This document shows positions 53,150 through 63,845 of a DNA stretch of 64,000 nucleotides, one piece after another (the first letter of the stretch is position 1; the number at the start of each line of letters is the position of its first letter). The notes below the pieces were generated by a model. That model did not search any database and was not told the origin of the DNA. It saw only the letters and a list, made by a program, of their open reading frames with translations. The position numbers and the translations under genes are program-made. The DNA is from Gymnorhina tibicen (Eukaryota > Chordata > Aves > Passeriformes > Artamidae), in NCBI GenBank assembly GCA_013399875.1, contig VXAZ01008108.1, forward strand, positions 18,985-82,984. Reading direction: 5' to 3'.

Positions 53150-54650
53150 TTTTTCTCTCAGCTTTGTAACTAAAAGTTAGACAGCAATCCTGTCCTCTCT
53201 CAGCTTTTGTTTTAGTAGACTAAATAAACCAAGCTTGTTTAATCTCATTTTATAAAATAAGCTTTCCATTGCCCTCATCTACCTAGCAGTCCTCCTCTAC
53301 CTGCTCTAATTCTGGTCAATCTATCGAATGCAGGTGGCTAGATTGAATGCAGTATTTCAGGTGAGCTCTTCCCAGACCTTTACACAATGCTATTGCTTTT
53401 CCTTGGCTTTGTTGGAAGCTGCATCAGCTGCCATACAGGGGTGATCCACAATCGTATTTTAGCAGTCTTCCTATTAATATTGAGGAATTATACCATTTAT
53501 GCTTTTTTAGCACATAATACTGAGATTTGAGGTTTGTTTTTAAATCAGAGGAAGTTTAGTGTGTTGTCATCTACTTTCAATAATCCTAGGCTATATCTAT
53601 TAAATATTTTTATTTATTTTCTGTGCATTGTTGCTTTCAACTTGCTGTTGTAAAGTTTTGGCTATTACTGGAAGCAGAATGAAAAAATATCAATGTCAGA
53701 CATCATATTTCAATTCTTATAATAGTCTTTATTTGGTTTGTGTCAGTTTCGTTTTGTTCGGGTTCGGTAGAAAGTCCTTGTTGCTGTTGTGGTCTCAAAT
53801 CCTAGAGTTCTGAGTTGGAGTGGAGATTAACTAGGCTCCTATAGTTTGGGGCTACACCAGATTTGATTTTGTTTTCACTTCACCTGATTTTTATTCTCTA
53901 GTGTCATTCCTATCAGTTGTTTGTTTCCCTTTCACCCCATGCTCTGTACTGCCCTTCTCATTTAAATGAATACAATGTATCGATTTGAGGTTGGAACATG
54001 CCTGTATTATCTTTACTGCATTAGTTTCTTTCTTTCTTTTATGTAACTGAAAAAAATCTCTTCATCTATTTTAATATCCTTTGCAAAGCCTAGGATAGCT
54101 TCTCTCTTGGCCCTCCTCTCTTCACCCCATGCTTCTCAGTTCAGGACCAGTGAGCACACACAAGTGTTTTTGCCCATGTGTTCCTTTTGTTTCTCTTTTC
54201 ACATCTAACACTTCTTGGGGTGGTAGTGCATCCAGTCAGGCCTGGAGTACCTTCTTCTGGGTTTCTTTTACTGTGTTTGGAATGTAGATTCTTGACTACT
54301 TAAACATTCTTTATGTGAAGTATTAGTAAGGCTTCTCTCCCTATTCAACCTATTAGCTCCACAGTCCAGATGATGCAACTACACCAGAGTTTGCCTTTCT
54401 GAAATTTAAACATTTAGAGACCCGCTTACTGAGTTTGTTCTCCCGTTTAACTTACACCGGTTTTGTCTGACTTGGTTCAGAGCTGATTTCTACAACTGGC
54501 TAATTTCCAGTATTCTCCCTACTTATCAGTAATATAGTATAATGTCGTGTCACCTCTTATTGTTCTGATGAGGATTTGATGAAGTGTATTGTACATTGCA
54601 TCCAAAAATAACTGAATGTTACTGCTACGGATAACACTTACAGCCCATTT
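53150..54650 (-). mobile_element. Old CR1/L3-type LINE relic, minus strand
   Basis: The plus strand reads like the complement of a CR1/L3 LINE, recalled from general knowledge and not searched. Recognisable pieces in the expected order are the ATCCTGTCCTCTCTCAGC string near 53,190, AGACTAAATAAACC at 53,217, and GCCCTCATCTACC...CCTCCTCTACCTGCTC at 53,272-53,307. Next come GCAGTATTTCAGGTGAG near 53,350, the CTATTAATATTGAGGAATTA stretch near 53,471, and the TTTGCAAAGCC...GGCCCTCCTC stretch near 54,080. The last piece is CACCTCTTATTG...TTTGATGAAG near 54,551-54,582. The element's sense strand is minus, its 3' part lies to the left, and internal deletions shorten it. Many stops and indels show it is long dead. 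Confidence 0.72.
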
Positions 54651-57600
54651 TGTCCCTAATTTTGTGGTTATGAACAAATGGCCTTAGCCACCACTCCAGA
54701 AAAAGAATAACTGTGTCATGCTGCGTACTGTGGACCCAGACTTAGGGAATACCAGACTCCAAGGTAATGTTTCCCATGCTTTCCTATGCTGCAGTGAACC
54801 CTGCTAATAGTACCACCAGAGTTAGGCTGATGTTTTTTTTTAACAGACTTGAGCACCTGTAGTTCAGCTTCTCTGAAAATCAATTTCTGAGCCTATAAAA
54901 TGGGTTAGTCTCTAGCCAATCTTTAACTTGCTTTTGAGTAGGTATGCATATGTAACCCACTGTTCACTGTGCTATGCGTCCCTCTCTGTGGCTGCATCTG
55001 GCCAACAGCGGATATGAATATGCTACAGCTGCTTGCTAGGATATTTAACTCGAGGTGTAAAGGTTTGTGAGTCAGCCCTGGAGGTCCCAGGTAATGAGCA
55101 AGATGGTGATTATTACACTTCCAGGATTGTATGTACTTGCATTCCTAAGGACAGCTTGTGATGTGGGTGTGGAGAGGATAGTTTAATTCTCGGGGGGAAA
55201 AAAAGTGTTGTGGGCTTTAGAACAGATAAAAGGAAACTATTACAAAATACATCAAAAGAGACTTCACAGAAATACGCCTGTCCTCATTTTAATGTCTGCA
55301 ATACAAAAAAACCTGGAAAAATGTTGCACAAATGAGTTTACCGTTTAATAGCTGATGAAATTACATGGTTATGCAATAATTGTTTTCAAGATGGGGATGC
55401 ACAACTCACTACATTATTCTTCTAGTACTCAGGTTAGTGTGTAAACTAGTCTGTGTATCTATGCATACAAAAGCTGACCTAAATTACATATGCAATAACT
55501 AATTTTTATTGGTTTGCTTCGTCCAAGATTATTAGCTATCAGAACAGGTGGAGATATTTTCAGAGGTGCTCTGCGTAAATGACCAAACAAACTTATAGAA
55601 CCTGTCACGGTCCTTTATTTTCTTACAAATAGATAGGAATTTAAGGTTTTTTTTAGTTAAGTTAAAAGTATTTTTCTATTATTTTCTTGGCAAAAGACCT
55701 GGATAAGACTCCTTTTGTGTAAATAACATACAAAAAGTAAAAATGCACACATCCCACCCAATACTCAAATGAAACAATTTCTTGAGTTAAAATATGAGAG
55801 ATGACTGGTCAGACAGTTGTGCTGATTAAACTCCCCATGCTTTTATTATTTTGACAGGCATCAGTTCCAAGTTGACTGTGTCTGTGATACAATGGCTAAA
55901 ACCTGCTCTTCTCTGTATAGGTGTTCAGTGTTTTCTTTCTTACCTATTTACATGGATGCACCTTGCATGGCCTCTTCAGATTTTGTCCTCTAAACCTTCT
56001 CATCACAGAGAGAAAACCAAAATTCCCATAGTTTGCTCCAAGGTATTCCCAAGCCCCTTCCCAAATTGTCATGAATTGTATGACTGTGTTACATGTTCTT
56101 ATGTTTGAAATTAGAATTTGTAAGCTTTGGGGCTTCTTTTGTCCCGGGAGAAATCCTGCCTTTCTCAGAATTGCTAGAAAACTTCTACTGATTTCAGGCT
56201 GACTAGAATTTCGCATTACGTTGTGGACTTAGGGTGTGTGCAAGTTTTAACAGCTTAAATGTATAAATGGAAATTGACACAATCCTATTAACCAGAAAAC
56301 ACAATTAACCACGTGGAACACTGTTTATACAAGTTTAAGTGTTTTATTTAGAATAAATACTTTCTCCCTTACAGAGTTAGCTTTTTTCATAACCTGTGAC
56401 CTGGTTTGTACACAGCTATGATGATTCACAAGTACCTTCTCTAATAGGGATTAAACTATACTAATATAACTATCAGTAAGGGTAGAGTTAAGCAGTAATT
56501 TTGCTTACTTTAATAGTATCCACATGCAGATTGTACCATTTTTACTCAGTTACTTTAGAAATAGGTACATTAAAATAGTATTAAAAGTGTTAACTGTTCA
56601 TTGAGGAGGTAAGACCTGCTATAACACTTTCCCACTTTATTTAACTCTAAAACAAGATTGTGGCACTATGAGTAGCCAGTTTTCTCAGAGAATTTGTCAG
56701 TACGTGTTTTGTAGATACATCAACAACCATTTGTTTCTCACCAAATTACACAGTTAAACTAGAAAAATTAGTTGCTGCATCTGGTCTAAATTCCTTTCTC
56801 AATCTTTTTATAAACCTATTGATGTATGTAGGATATCTGCTTTTGATCAAACATAACATTTTACCTGAACTCTATAAAGTCAGCCTGAAGATCATAATTA
56901 TAAATGTAATCAGCTCTCTTCATAAAATATTTGACACCTCTACTGAAATGTATTTAGCAGCTGATCTTTCTTAAATAAGTAAATAAAATCAAAAGAAAAA
57001 ACCCCCCACACTTATTTCTACTCATCTGTTTTATCTGGAATGCATTCCTTGGGCCTGCTGGTGCAATATATATTTAAGAAAATTGTAATCTTGCAAAAGA
57101 AGGGGAATTGGATGGGGAAGCAGGAAAAAAAAAATCTTATGAATGTTCTCAGACTCATGAGCTCAAGTCTTCCATGATGGAAACTGGCTATAAAGCAATT
57201 ATTTTTCTCTTTAGAAGTTGACAAAATTAACTCTAATCTTGTTGTAAAAATATGTAGGGACAAGTAAGATTTTGACTGTTTTGGTCTCCATCTGTGAATT
57301 TCTGTGGTAGCCTGATCTAGGCAGTGGTGAGCAGGTCAGTGGGGATGGTCATCAGTGGTTCCATACAGGGTGGGACAAAGTAACAAAAATACAGGCCAAA
57401 GAGGAGAAATATTTTTACTTGCACAGCTGGGAACACTACGACAAGAACCAGTTTTTCTTTGGTCTATAATCAGTGCATGCAGTGGGAAACCTTACGTTTT
57501 ACTAAAGCCTTGTCAGGCAAACCTCGCTGTCACCTAACATGCCGTGGTGGTTTCTACTTTCTTTGAAACAATGGTGACTCAAAGGTGCCTATTCAGTTAG

Positions 57601-58424
57601 CTATTTATTTAATAACTTGGTGGCTACGGATTTGGATTTTTTCCTATTCCACTTGAGTAGAGTAGGAGACTCATCTCTTCTAATTACCATCTAGGGTGAA
57701 AAGGGCACGTTGCAAATGTTACCTTTTCTGTATGGAATGTTTAAAGCTTTTTCTTGGGCAAAGAGAGTGGGTAGGAACATTATTAGATCTGAGCACTGAC
57801 TGGGACATCCGAGCTCTGGGCTTTGGTAAGCACCATAACCATAGCCTTGTTAACCTCCTTCTCTTTCTCTCTGGCTCAGTGCACTTTTATGCAAAGTGAA
57901 ATGCCTTCAAAGGAGAGAATAAGGATGTTTTCCCACATTAGAATACCCAGGTGACTGAGGAACCCTAATAAGAAGTGAGGATTGTAGGTTTGAAATCTCT
58001 CAGATGAGGGAATTGATGCATATTCCTCTGCCTCAAGACAAGTACTTGAGGCATGGAGAAAGAATGCAGCAGATGATGGTAGTAGTTGATCTTTCCTGGT
58101 AGGAAAAAGTACATCTCCACAAAGAGATTAAGGGCTGTGAATTGTACAAGAGGGGAGACATCTCCCTGCAACTGTAAAATAGATTGGTGTGCTTGAGAAT
58201 CTGGGCTGATGCTTACTAACTTCAGTGAAACTAAACCATTGCATTGCAGCTGCAGTTTTAGATCTTGTGATAGTTGAAAGGGTGCTAGTAGCGGGATCAG
58301 TTCCCTTGTACAGAGTGCGAGTCCTCACACCTGAGCTGTGTGTCCCAGTCCCAGCTGAACCGACCCCTCTAAAGCTGTGGCAGTGGATGAACTGCAGAGG
58401 TGGCCTTTTCCAAACAGGACGCTT
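54651..58424. other. No gene seen
   Basis: AT-rich with short frames only. A minus-strand 90-codon frame (55944-56216) and plus-strand 85-codon frame (55851-56108) overlap, and neither is recognisable. A short A-run lies near 57,123-57,133. CpG stays rare until about 58.4 kb. Confidence 0.5.
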
Positions 58425-58690
58425 TGCCGTGAAAAAGCCAAATGGCTTCTCCCGGTCGTGCCGGCAGGCCGCCGAGCTGCAGCGCTGCCCCATCGCGTCC
58501 CACGCTGAAGGAAGGCAGGGAGATGCTTCGGCCTTTCTCTCGTACCTCGTCTCGCACGGGGGGCCCCGCGGAGGGGCAGCAGCAGGTCCCGGGGCTGGCC
58601 CGGGGCGGNCGGGGGTCAGACGCAGGCAGGGGGCAGCTCCCTGGCTTTCCTTCCCTGTCCTACCCCTCCTTCTCCCAGTATAAGTAATGA
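58425..58690. promoter_or_regulatory. CpG-dense cluster, first of a series; contains one N
   Basis: More than twenty CpGs by eye in about 210 bases, in sharp contrast to the preceding 58 kb. One ambiguous base is present at 58609 within a G/C run, a common assembly weak spot. Open frames of up to 235 codons on the minus strand (58128-58835) cross it but show no domain and run through the N. A CpG island or island shore is the simplest reading. Confidence 0.5.
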
Positions 58691-58914
58691 CCGCATCACT
58701 AACAACTGATGCGTTCACCTTTGCAAAACGTCTTAGCGGGTAGTAGCTTATGTGACTAAAAAGGCTGAGCGAGCCAAGGATAGGGTACAAACGCTGAACC
58801 AGTAATACGAAGGGTGCGTTCATAATTACCGGCATTATGCTGTCCTACCTAAAGCAGGCAGTTCTGCACGTCTTCTGTGATCTGTAGTAATTATCCCTCT
58901 GCGTTTTACAAGAC
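58691..58914. other. Linker between CpG clusters
   Basis: Intermediate composition with scattered CpGs. No frame or repeat of note. Confidence 0.5.
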
Positions 58915-59100
58915 TCTTGCGTCACTGAGGTACCTCGAGGTGACTCCGTAGCACCCGCCGATGGCGGGGACGCTGCCTCGTTAGGTCTGATGGAAACGGA
59001 TGGCAATGGCTGTGCGAAGGCGCACCCGCCGGGGAGACGTGGGGGCTCGCTGCCGAGGGTGCCTGGGCGCAGCGCGGGACGGAGCGAGAGCGCTCTAAAC
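58915..59100. promoter_or_regulatory. CpG-dense cluster
   Basis: About twenty CpGs by eye in 185 bases, including GGCGCACCCGCCGGGG and GCGCAGCGCGGGACGG strings. No TATA box or clear initiator can be assigned. The minus-strand 85-codon frame (58845-59102) has no recognisable domain. Confidence 0.5.
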
Positions 59101-59679
59101 ACCAGCGTTAGTTTTTAACGCTTCTAAATAATGATCACGGGGCTAGCGTGACAGGTAAAGGAACTGGAAATCAGCTGATATTAAGTGAGAAATCATTTAT
59201 CAGTTTAAGGCTGGTTGGGTCCAGTTTTCTTAAGCTGATTAAAGAAAAAGGGAGAAGGGTTTGAGAAACCTGGAGCCTGTGTACTCATTTCTAAATTGCA
59301 CTGGACTTCTAGTCACACATCGAAAATCCTTTTCTAAAAATAACTGCTGTCCGCCCAGTAACGTAAAAGACTCACAGAGCGTTTCTTAGTGTGTTAGATC
59401 TCCATCGCCCAGTAGCATTTCACGCCTCCCCCTGTTTAAAAACAGTGGAGAAAGGTGGTGTCTGGATCTAGACTAATTTTTCACCAGCGGTAAAGGGGCT
59501 GTTTTCTGTAACAGCGAAGATTATTAGAAACTTCTAATTTGCAGTTCACATTTGCCATCAAGATCACAGCGGGGGGGAAAAAGGGGGACTAGATCCTATA
59601 GTAGCCTCAGTAATTCCCGTTCACGCGTTTTGCTATGTCGATGAAAAAAACCCAAAGCTTTCAGAAAGAAGTTGCTTGA
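59101..59679. other. No gene seen; moderately CpG-containing
   Basis: Returns toward AT-rich composition with some CpGs. A G-run followed by an A-run lies near 59,571-59,583. No domain or repeat was recognised. Confidence 0.45.
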
Positions 59680-59970
59680 GTTTAATAAACAGTGACTTCA
59701 GAAAGTGCAATAAAATCAATTAATGTTGCAAAAGCATTGGCCAAAAAGAAAGTGGCGAAAGGATTTATGGAAATGTAATGGATTTACAAGCATTTATCCT
59801 GCGACTTGATAAACAGCAATGAGAAGCCGAGATGGTGAAAATAATTAGTCCCGCAGCCTCAGTGAATATGGACAATTTATTATGATAATTTTATCCTTTC
59901 AGTGGTTATTCAAATTTATTTTTTAATTTTGTGAGCTGAAGCGCAGGGGGATTAATCTAAAGTTTGTTTC
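59680..59970. promoter_or_regulatory. Candidate conserved non-coding element
   Basis: A motif-dense AT-rich block between CpG clusters. It holds ATCAATTAATG (59,715), TTGGCCAAA (59,738), a GATAAACAG forkhead-like core near 59,810, AATAATTAG near 59,841, GGACAATTTATTATGATAA near 59,870 and GGGATTAATC near 59,950. Such blocks flanking CpG islands are typical of developmental gene loci. Inferred from motif content, not from alignment. Confidence 0.35.
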
Positions 59971-60497
59971 CCCCTTCCTCGGGGGCTCGGTTTCTTCTCA
60001 CATTTTCTCTCTTCACAAAGCAAAGCGTGATCTGTCATTTGCCAGGGCTTCTCCACACAGAGAGCTCGTTCTTAGGTTTTCTGCATGTATTTTAAGGACT
60101 ATTAACGTTGGCCTTAGTAAATAATGTTACCCAGCAGGGGAAGGAGTTTGTCTCCCTATGCGCCAGGCTTTTCGCTCCCTTTTGATTTTCAGATGCGTTT
60201 TCAGGCAAACTTTGAAAGAGCCGCAGTTGGGAAGAGGCTGCAGGAGCATGCCCTGGCTCTTGAGCAACGCTAGCACTGAAAACTTTTCTGCTTGCTCTCA
60301 AGAGTTTGTAGCCCTATTATTACAGTAGAAAAGAGACATCCAGCATGGAGTAGAGATTACAATTTCCAGAAGTCAGAATTTATTACGGTTAAACTGTGAT
60401 AAGATCCCATCTGTTATGAACACATGTAGCACCAATTGTTTTTCATACAACTGCTATTTATTTACCCTTCAGAGCGAATGAGATTACAAGCCTGATT
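59971..60497. other. No gene seen
   Basis: Mixed composition. A 69-codon minus-strand frame (60092-60301) has no recognisable domain. Confidence 0.5.
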
Positions 60498-60533
60498 AAA
60501 AAAAAAAACCCAACCACCACAGGTTTTTTTTTT
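60498..60533. repeat. A/T hairpin: perfect 12-bp inverted repeat
   Basis: Ten A followed by CC (60499-60510) is mirrored by GG followed by ten T (60522-60533) across an 11-base C/A-rich loop. It sits about 50 bases before the strongest CpG cluster. It may be a low-complexity accident; it could form a hairpin in RNA from either strand. Confidence 0.85.
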
Positions 60534-60584
60534 AGCCCGGCCTATCTGTTTTTATCTGGGCAAATCCATTTGTGCTGCCACGCT

Positions 60585-60860
60585 GCCCTCCGGAACTGGG
60601 GGCGATTCCCAGTGCCCGAACACGCCGTGTCCGTCGGGTCCCTGCCGGGCCCGGCTCCGGGCGCTGCCGCTGCCCTGCGCTCCGCCGGGGCCCGCAGCGC
60701 CGCCTGGCGGCCGGGAGCGACACCGGCCCGCGGCCCGCGCAGACAAAGGGGAGCCGCTCCTCGCTCTTCCTCCCGGGAGCAGCTCCTCTTCCACCGGGCA
60801 GCTGAGCGTAACGTGCCCGCCTGGGCCTCCGCGTAAAGCGTGCCCGCTCTGGCCTGCGCC
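60585..60860. promoter_or_regulatory. CpG island core, the densest in the window
   Basis: Roughly 35-40 CpGs by eye in about 260 bases, with CCGCGG, GCGCC and CCGCCGGGG strings. Open frames of 156 and 182 codons on the minus strand and about 80 on the plus strand overlap here, which reflects stop-poor GC-rich DNA. Their translations are Arg/Gly/Ala/Pro-rich without domains. It is likely a promoter or Polycomb-type CpG island. The strand of any transcript is not decided by what I can see. Confidence 0.6.
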
Positions 60861-61066
60861 TCAGGAGAGCAGTAACGTTTGTTATTAACTGGAACGTGAA
60901 CCTGAAACGATGGAGGGGGAGGGGAGGTATTTTTGTGCTTCCATTGGTCGTGGTAGTTTGGGAACGAGGAATGTGCCTGCTCGTCTTCTTGTCCCATCCC
61001 ACAGAAGTGGTTTGGATCGAGTAGCACGCGCTTCACAAAATAAGGCAGGAAAGATGAACCACTTAT

Positions 61067-61078
61067 ACACACACACAC
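61067..61078. repeat. (AC)6 microsatellite
   Basis: An uninterrupted run of six AC units. Confidence 0.9.
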
Positions 61079-61156
61079 GCAAAATCCCACACGTTCGTAC
61101 CACGATAGCCTAAGAGCGGTAATCTAATTCTGTTCTCTTTCGAACTGTTTCAAGGC

Positions 61157-61190
61157 ATATGTGTGTGTGTATATATATGTGTATATATAT
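61157..61190. repeat. Compound TG/TA microsatellite
   Basis: A (GT)5 run is followed by alternating AT and GT units up to position 61190. It is purine-pyrimidine alternating throughout, so it could favour Z-DNA or cruciform forms and is likely to vary in length. Confidence 0.9.
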
Positions 61191-61996
61191 CCTCCAGGTT
61201 TCAGTGGGCGTCCTTCTGCTGCTCTGTTATCATTATTTCTTGCCTTGATGTGACGTTGAAGACAGATGACAGCATTGTCAGGTTGTCTTTAATTCATTTG
61301 AAGATTAAAAAAAAAAATACACACACAAGGCTTCTTACAATATTCAAAGCCTGAACGGATTCACTTTTTTTCACGTAGGGGATGGGGGGCTGGGAACAGG
61401 GGGGAGTAGTTGATGAATTTCAGACATGAAGAGAGAACAAAGTCTGTGCATCGCTGTGCGTGCACACATGCACAGAGTAAGCAGCCAGAGGTGGGATTTT
61501 TGCAACAGCAGCACCTGGTTGATGTTGATGGAGAAATATCCAGCATTAGGACAGTCTTTTCGCATTTATGCACAACCTCAAATGTATAATCTGCTCAAAT
61601 TTCAACCACGTCTCTGCTGCCAAAGCATTCCACCTCCGAAGAGGTGAGAGCATACAGACCCAGGGTCCGTCTTTTTTCTTCTGACACCTCTGTGCTTCAT
61701 CACAACAAAATTTTACCTTAAAAAAGAAAAGGTAGTCTGCCCCGAATTTTCCAGGAGTGAGCTGAGAAAGAGATTTAGCAGGGATTAGACACCTCTGATC
61801 AGAACTGGTTGCTTGCCTGCCTCAGGTCTGTTCGTGAAGCAGTGCGGGCTGTGCTTCATGGTGCAGAAAGAATCAGGGGTGGCGAGGTGTCTCAACATGG
61901 GGTTAGAAAACTCCAAAATTATACCCAAAAATCTGTATAGAAAGGAGATTTGATGCTGGTAGCTCCAGCGATTTTCCACTTCAGATTTGTTCCTTT

Positions 61997-62140
61997 AAAA
62001 AAACAAAACCAAAAACCAACCAAACAAAAAACCCGAAAAGCAACAAAAGAAAATACACAAACAAAATTAGAAAAAAACCAAAACAAGGAAAAAAACCCCA
62101 AAAAACCCCCCAAAACCAGGAAACAACGACCATAAAATAC
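61997..62140. repeat. A/C-rich low-complexity tract
   Basis: About 140 bases almost free of T and poor in G, made of A-runs broken by CC or CCC. Such tracts are widespread in avian genomes, often as decayed poly-A-like tails. No recognisable retroelement body is attached on either side. Frames on both strands (61950-62135 plus, 61919-62203 minus) are translations of the tract. Confidence 0.85.
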
Positions 62141-63329
62141 CCCTAAACTGTGGTCTATTGAAAGCCTGTAATGAGAGCCAACAGTATTAAAGCAAAGCAG
62201 CATTGCACTCCATCTTTTCTAAGTATGGAAGAATGAAGTTCAATGTTTTTACAGAATAGTAATGCACATTTACTTTTGTTTCAGAAAATTTGGGTCTTTC
62301 AGGATTCCCTTTCCCTGGGTGATTTCGACTGTGGGTGTGGGCAGATCATTACGAACCTCGGATTAGAGAGAGGAGGGTCAGCCCCAGTCACAGCACTGCG
62401 TGTACCTTGCTGGCTGTGCTGAGGGTGGTTAAAAGGTGTTGAATGGGCAGTGGGTGACTTTCCGGTCTTAGAAAATGGAGTCTCTTATCACTGAGGGAAA
62501 TCTTGCCGTAATAAAGGAATCCTTGTATTTTAGTTCTAGCATACATTTTGCATTCTAAAACCAGGCAAGCATATGTATGTGCACGTGTTTGGTGTGGGCT
62601 TGTGCACATAAGCCAAGATACATATGCCCATCTAGGCTCAGATATATTAGAAAGACTCCTTTGCTGTCTGTGGAGTCTGGTGTTTTATTGTTTCATAAAA
62701 CTACCTTAATTACATTTCCCCATAGATAAGATAAACAGGACCCTTCTTTTCTAAGCGTTGCTTATCAGAAGTATTTTGTCGAAGTGGCATCCAGAGTAAG
62801 CTTTTGAGAGCGGACTGAAATGCATTAATTTTTACTTTGGTTCTTCAGTTGCACTTAGCATCTGACAAGAGTTGATTTAAATATTACATGAGTTTATCTT
62901 TAATGTTCAAAAAAGATTTGTGAGAAAGACAAAACTGTTTAATTTAAACTAATGTATGCCTGACTCTGGTCAGATTGATCACAGTTTTGGGTTTTGATGG
63001 GTTTTGCCCTTCTGTTGCTTGTCCTCTCAAGCTGGTTTTTCACTGTGAAATTATTTTAGTTCGGTGGCATGGACCAGCGGCTGCTGTCAAATCCGCAACC
63101 CATCCAGTTAGTAAGAACGGGAGGGGGGTTGGTGAGGAATAACAATTGCAGTCCTTTTACCTAAAAACATTAATGTCCATAAGTCAATCTCTATTAGGAA
63201 AAAAGGCGAATTTCATAGATTAAGATCAAAATCCTAGGTGGCACTTGCCAGGTCATATACTTAACAAGCCTTGAAGAGAGACCTACTTATCACCACTCTA
63301 CACATAAAATAAGGTGTTTTAATTTTTTT
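62141..63329. other. No gene seen
   Basis: AT-rich to mixed sequence with short frames only. A G-run lies near 63,121-63,128. No repeat family or RNA gene was recognised. Confidence 0.45.
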
Positions 63330-63689
63330 TAAATCCCGGGAACAGTGTCTGAGCGAAACAGTAATAATAGCATTAAGTGTTCATTTCACCACTTGCATCA
63401 GCAATCTTTGTGTGTTACTTTTCAGGGCTGAAATCCCCAGTTCTGCAGTTAGGGTTCCAGGACACAAACGCCTCCCTCGCTCTTTTTAAATCGCCCCTGA
63501 AACACCTGATGGGCGATGGGGTTTGGTTAGCGAAATCTGAGCTGCAGCTGTTAAAGATCCGTAATTGTAAAACACATGAGCAGGAGAGGAACGCGGCGAT
63601 GGTGGTGTGTTTTAATCGTGGCAAAACTGTAATTGTTGCTTGCACACCCAGATGGAGCCTGAAATGTAATTTTCCTCAAATTAAGAGTA
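63330..63689. promoter_or_regulatory. Candidate conserved proximal element with repeated GTAATT motifs
   Basis: GTAATTG occurs at 63561 and 63630 and GTAATTTT at 63666. With them are a CAGCTG E-box at 63545, TTTAATCG near 63,612, and many kept CpGs (GTCTGAGCGAAA, AACGCGGCGATGG). It directly abuts the CpG cluster at the right edge. A 105-codon plus-strand frame (63377-63694) overlaps it and resembles no protein I know. Confidence 0.35.
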
Positions 63690-63845
63690 GTTAAAATAGC
63701 GAAGCGGGGCAGGCAGTCTGGCCGGGCTGCGAGAGAGGGCGGGTGGCGTGCGGCGTAGAGAGAGGACTGCGAGCTTGTTGTGCCTTTCTCGGGCTCGCTG
63801 GATGAATCCTCCGCCACCATCGCCCCCGACCCGAGAAGCCCTTCT
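63690..63845. promoter_or_regulatory. CpG cluster with GC box near the right edge; possible promoter
   Basis: About fifteen CpGs by eye in 150 bases, with a GGGCGGG GC box at 63737-63743. An ATG at 63802 opens a 29-codon frame ending at TAA 63889-63891, which could at most be an upstream ORF. The cluster may be the promoter or first exon of a gene running out of the window. Direction and identity are unknown. Confidence 0.4.

Larger units (their letters stand above)
60861..61996. other. No gene seen; several simple repeats
   Basis: Beyond the dinucleotide repeats listed separately, there is an A-run with CA repeats near 61,307-61,327 and a G-rich run near 61,379-61,406. No recognised gene or interspersed repeat. 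Confidence 0.5.

Noticed and set aside
58128..58835. 235-codon minus-strand open frame, the longest in the window
   Set aside because: It crosses a CpG cluster where stops are rare, includes the ambiguous base at 58609, has no recognisable domain, and competes with other long frames on both strands.
60532..61090. 156- and 182-codon minus-strand frames over the CpG island
   Set aside because: Two overlapping frames are open at once with Arg/Pro/Ala/Gly-rich translations, as expected from GC-rich non-coding DNA.
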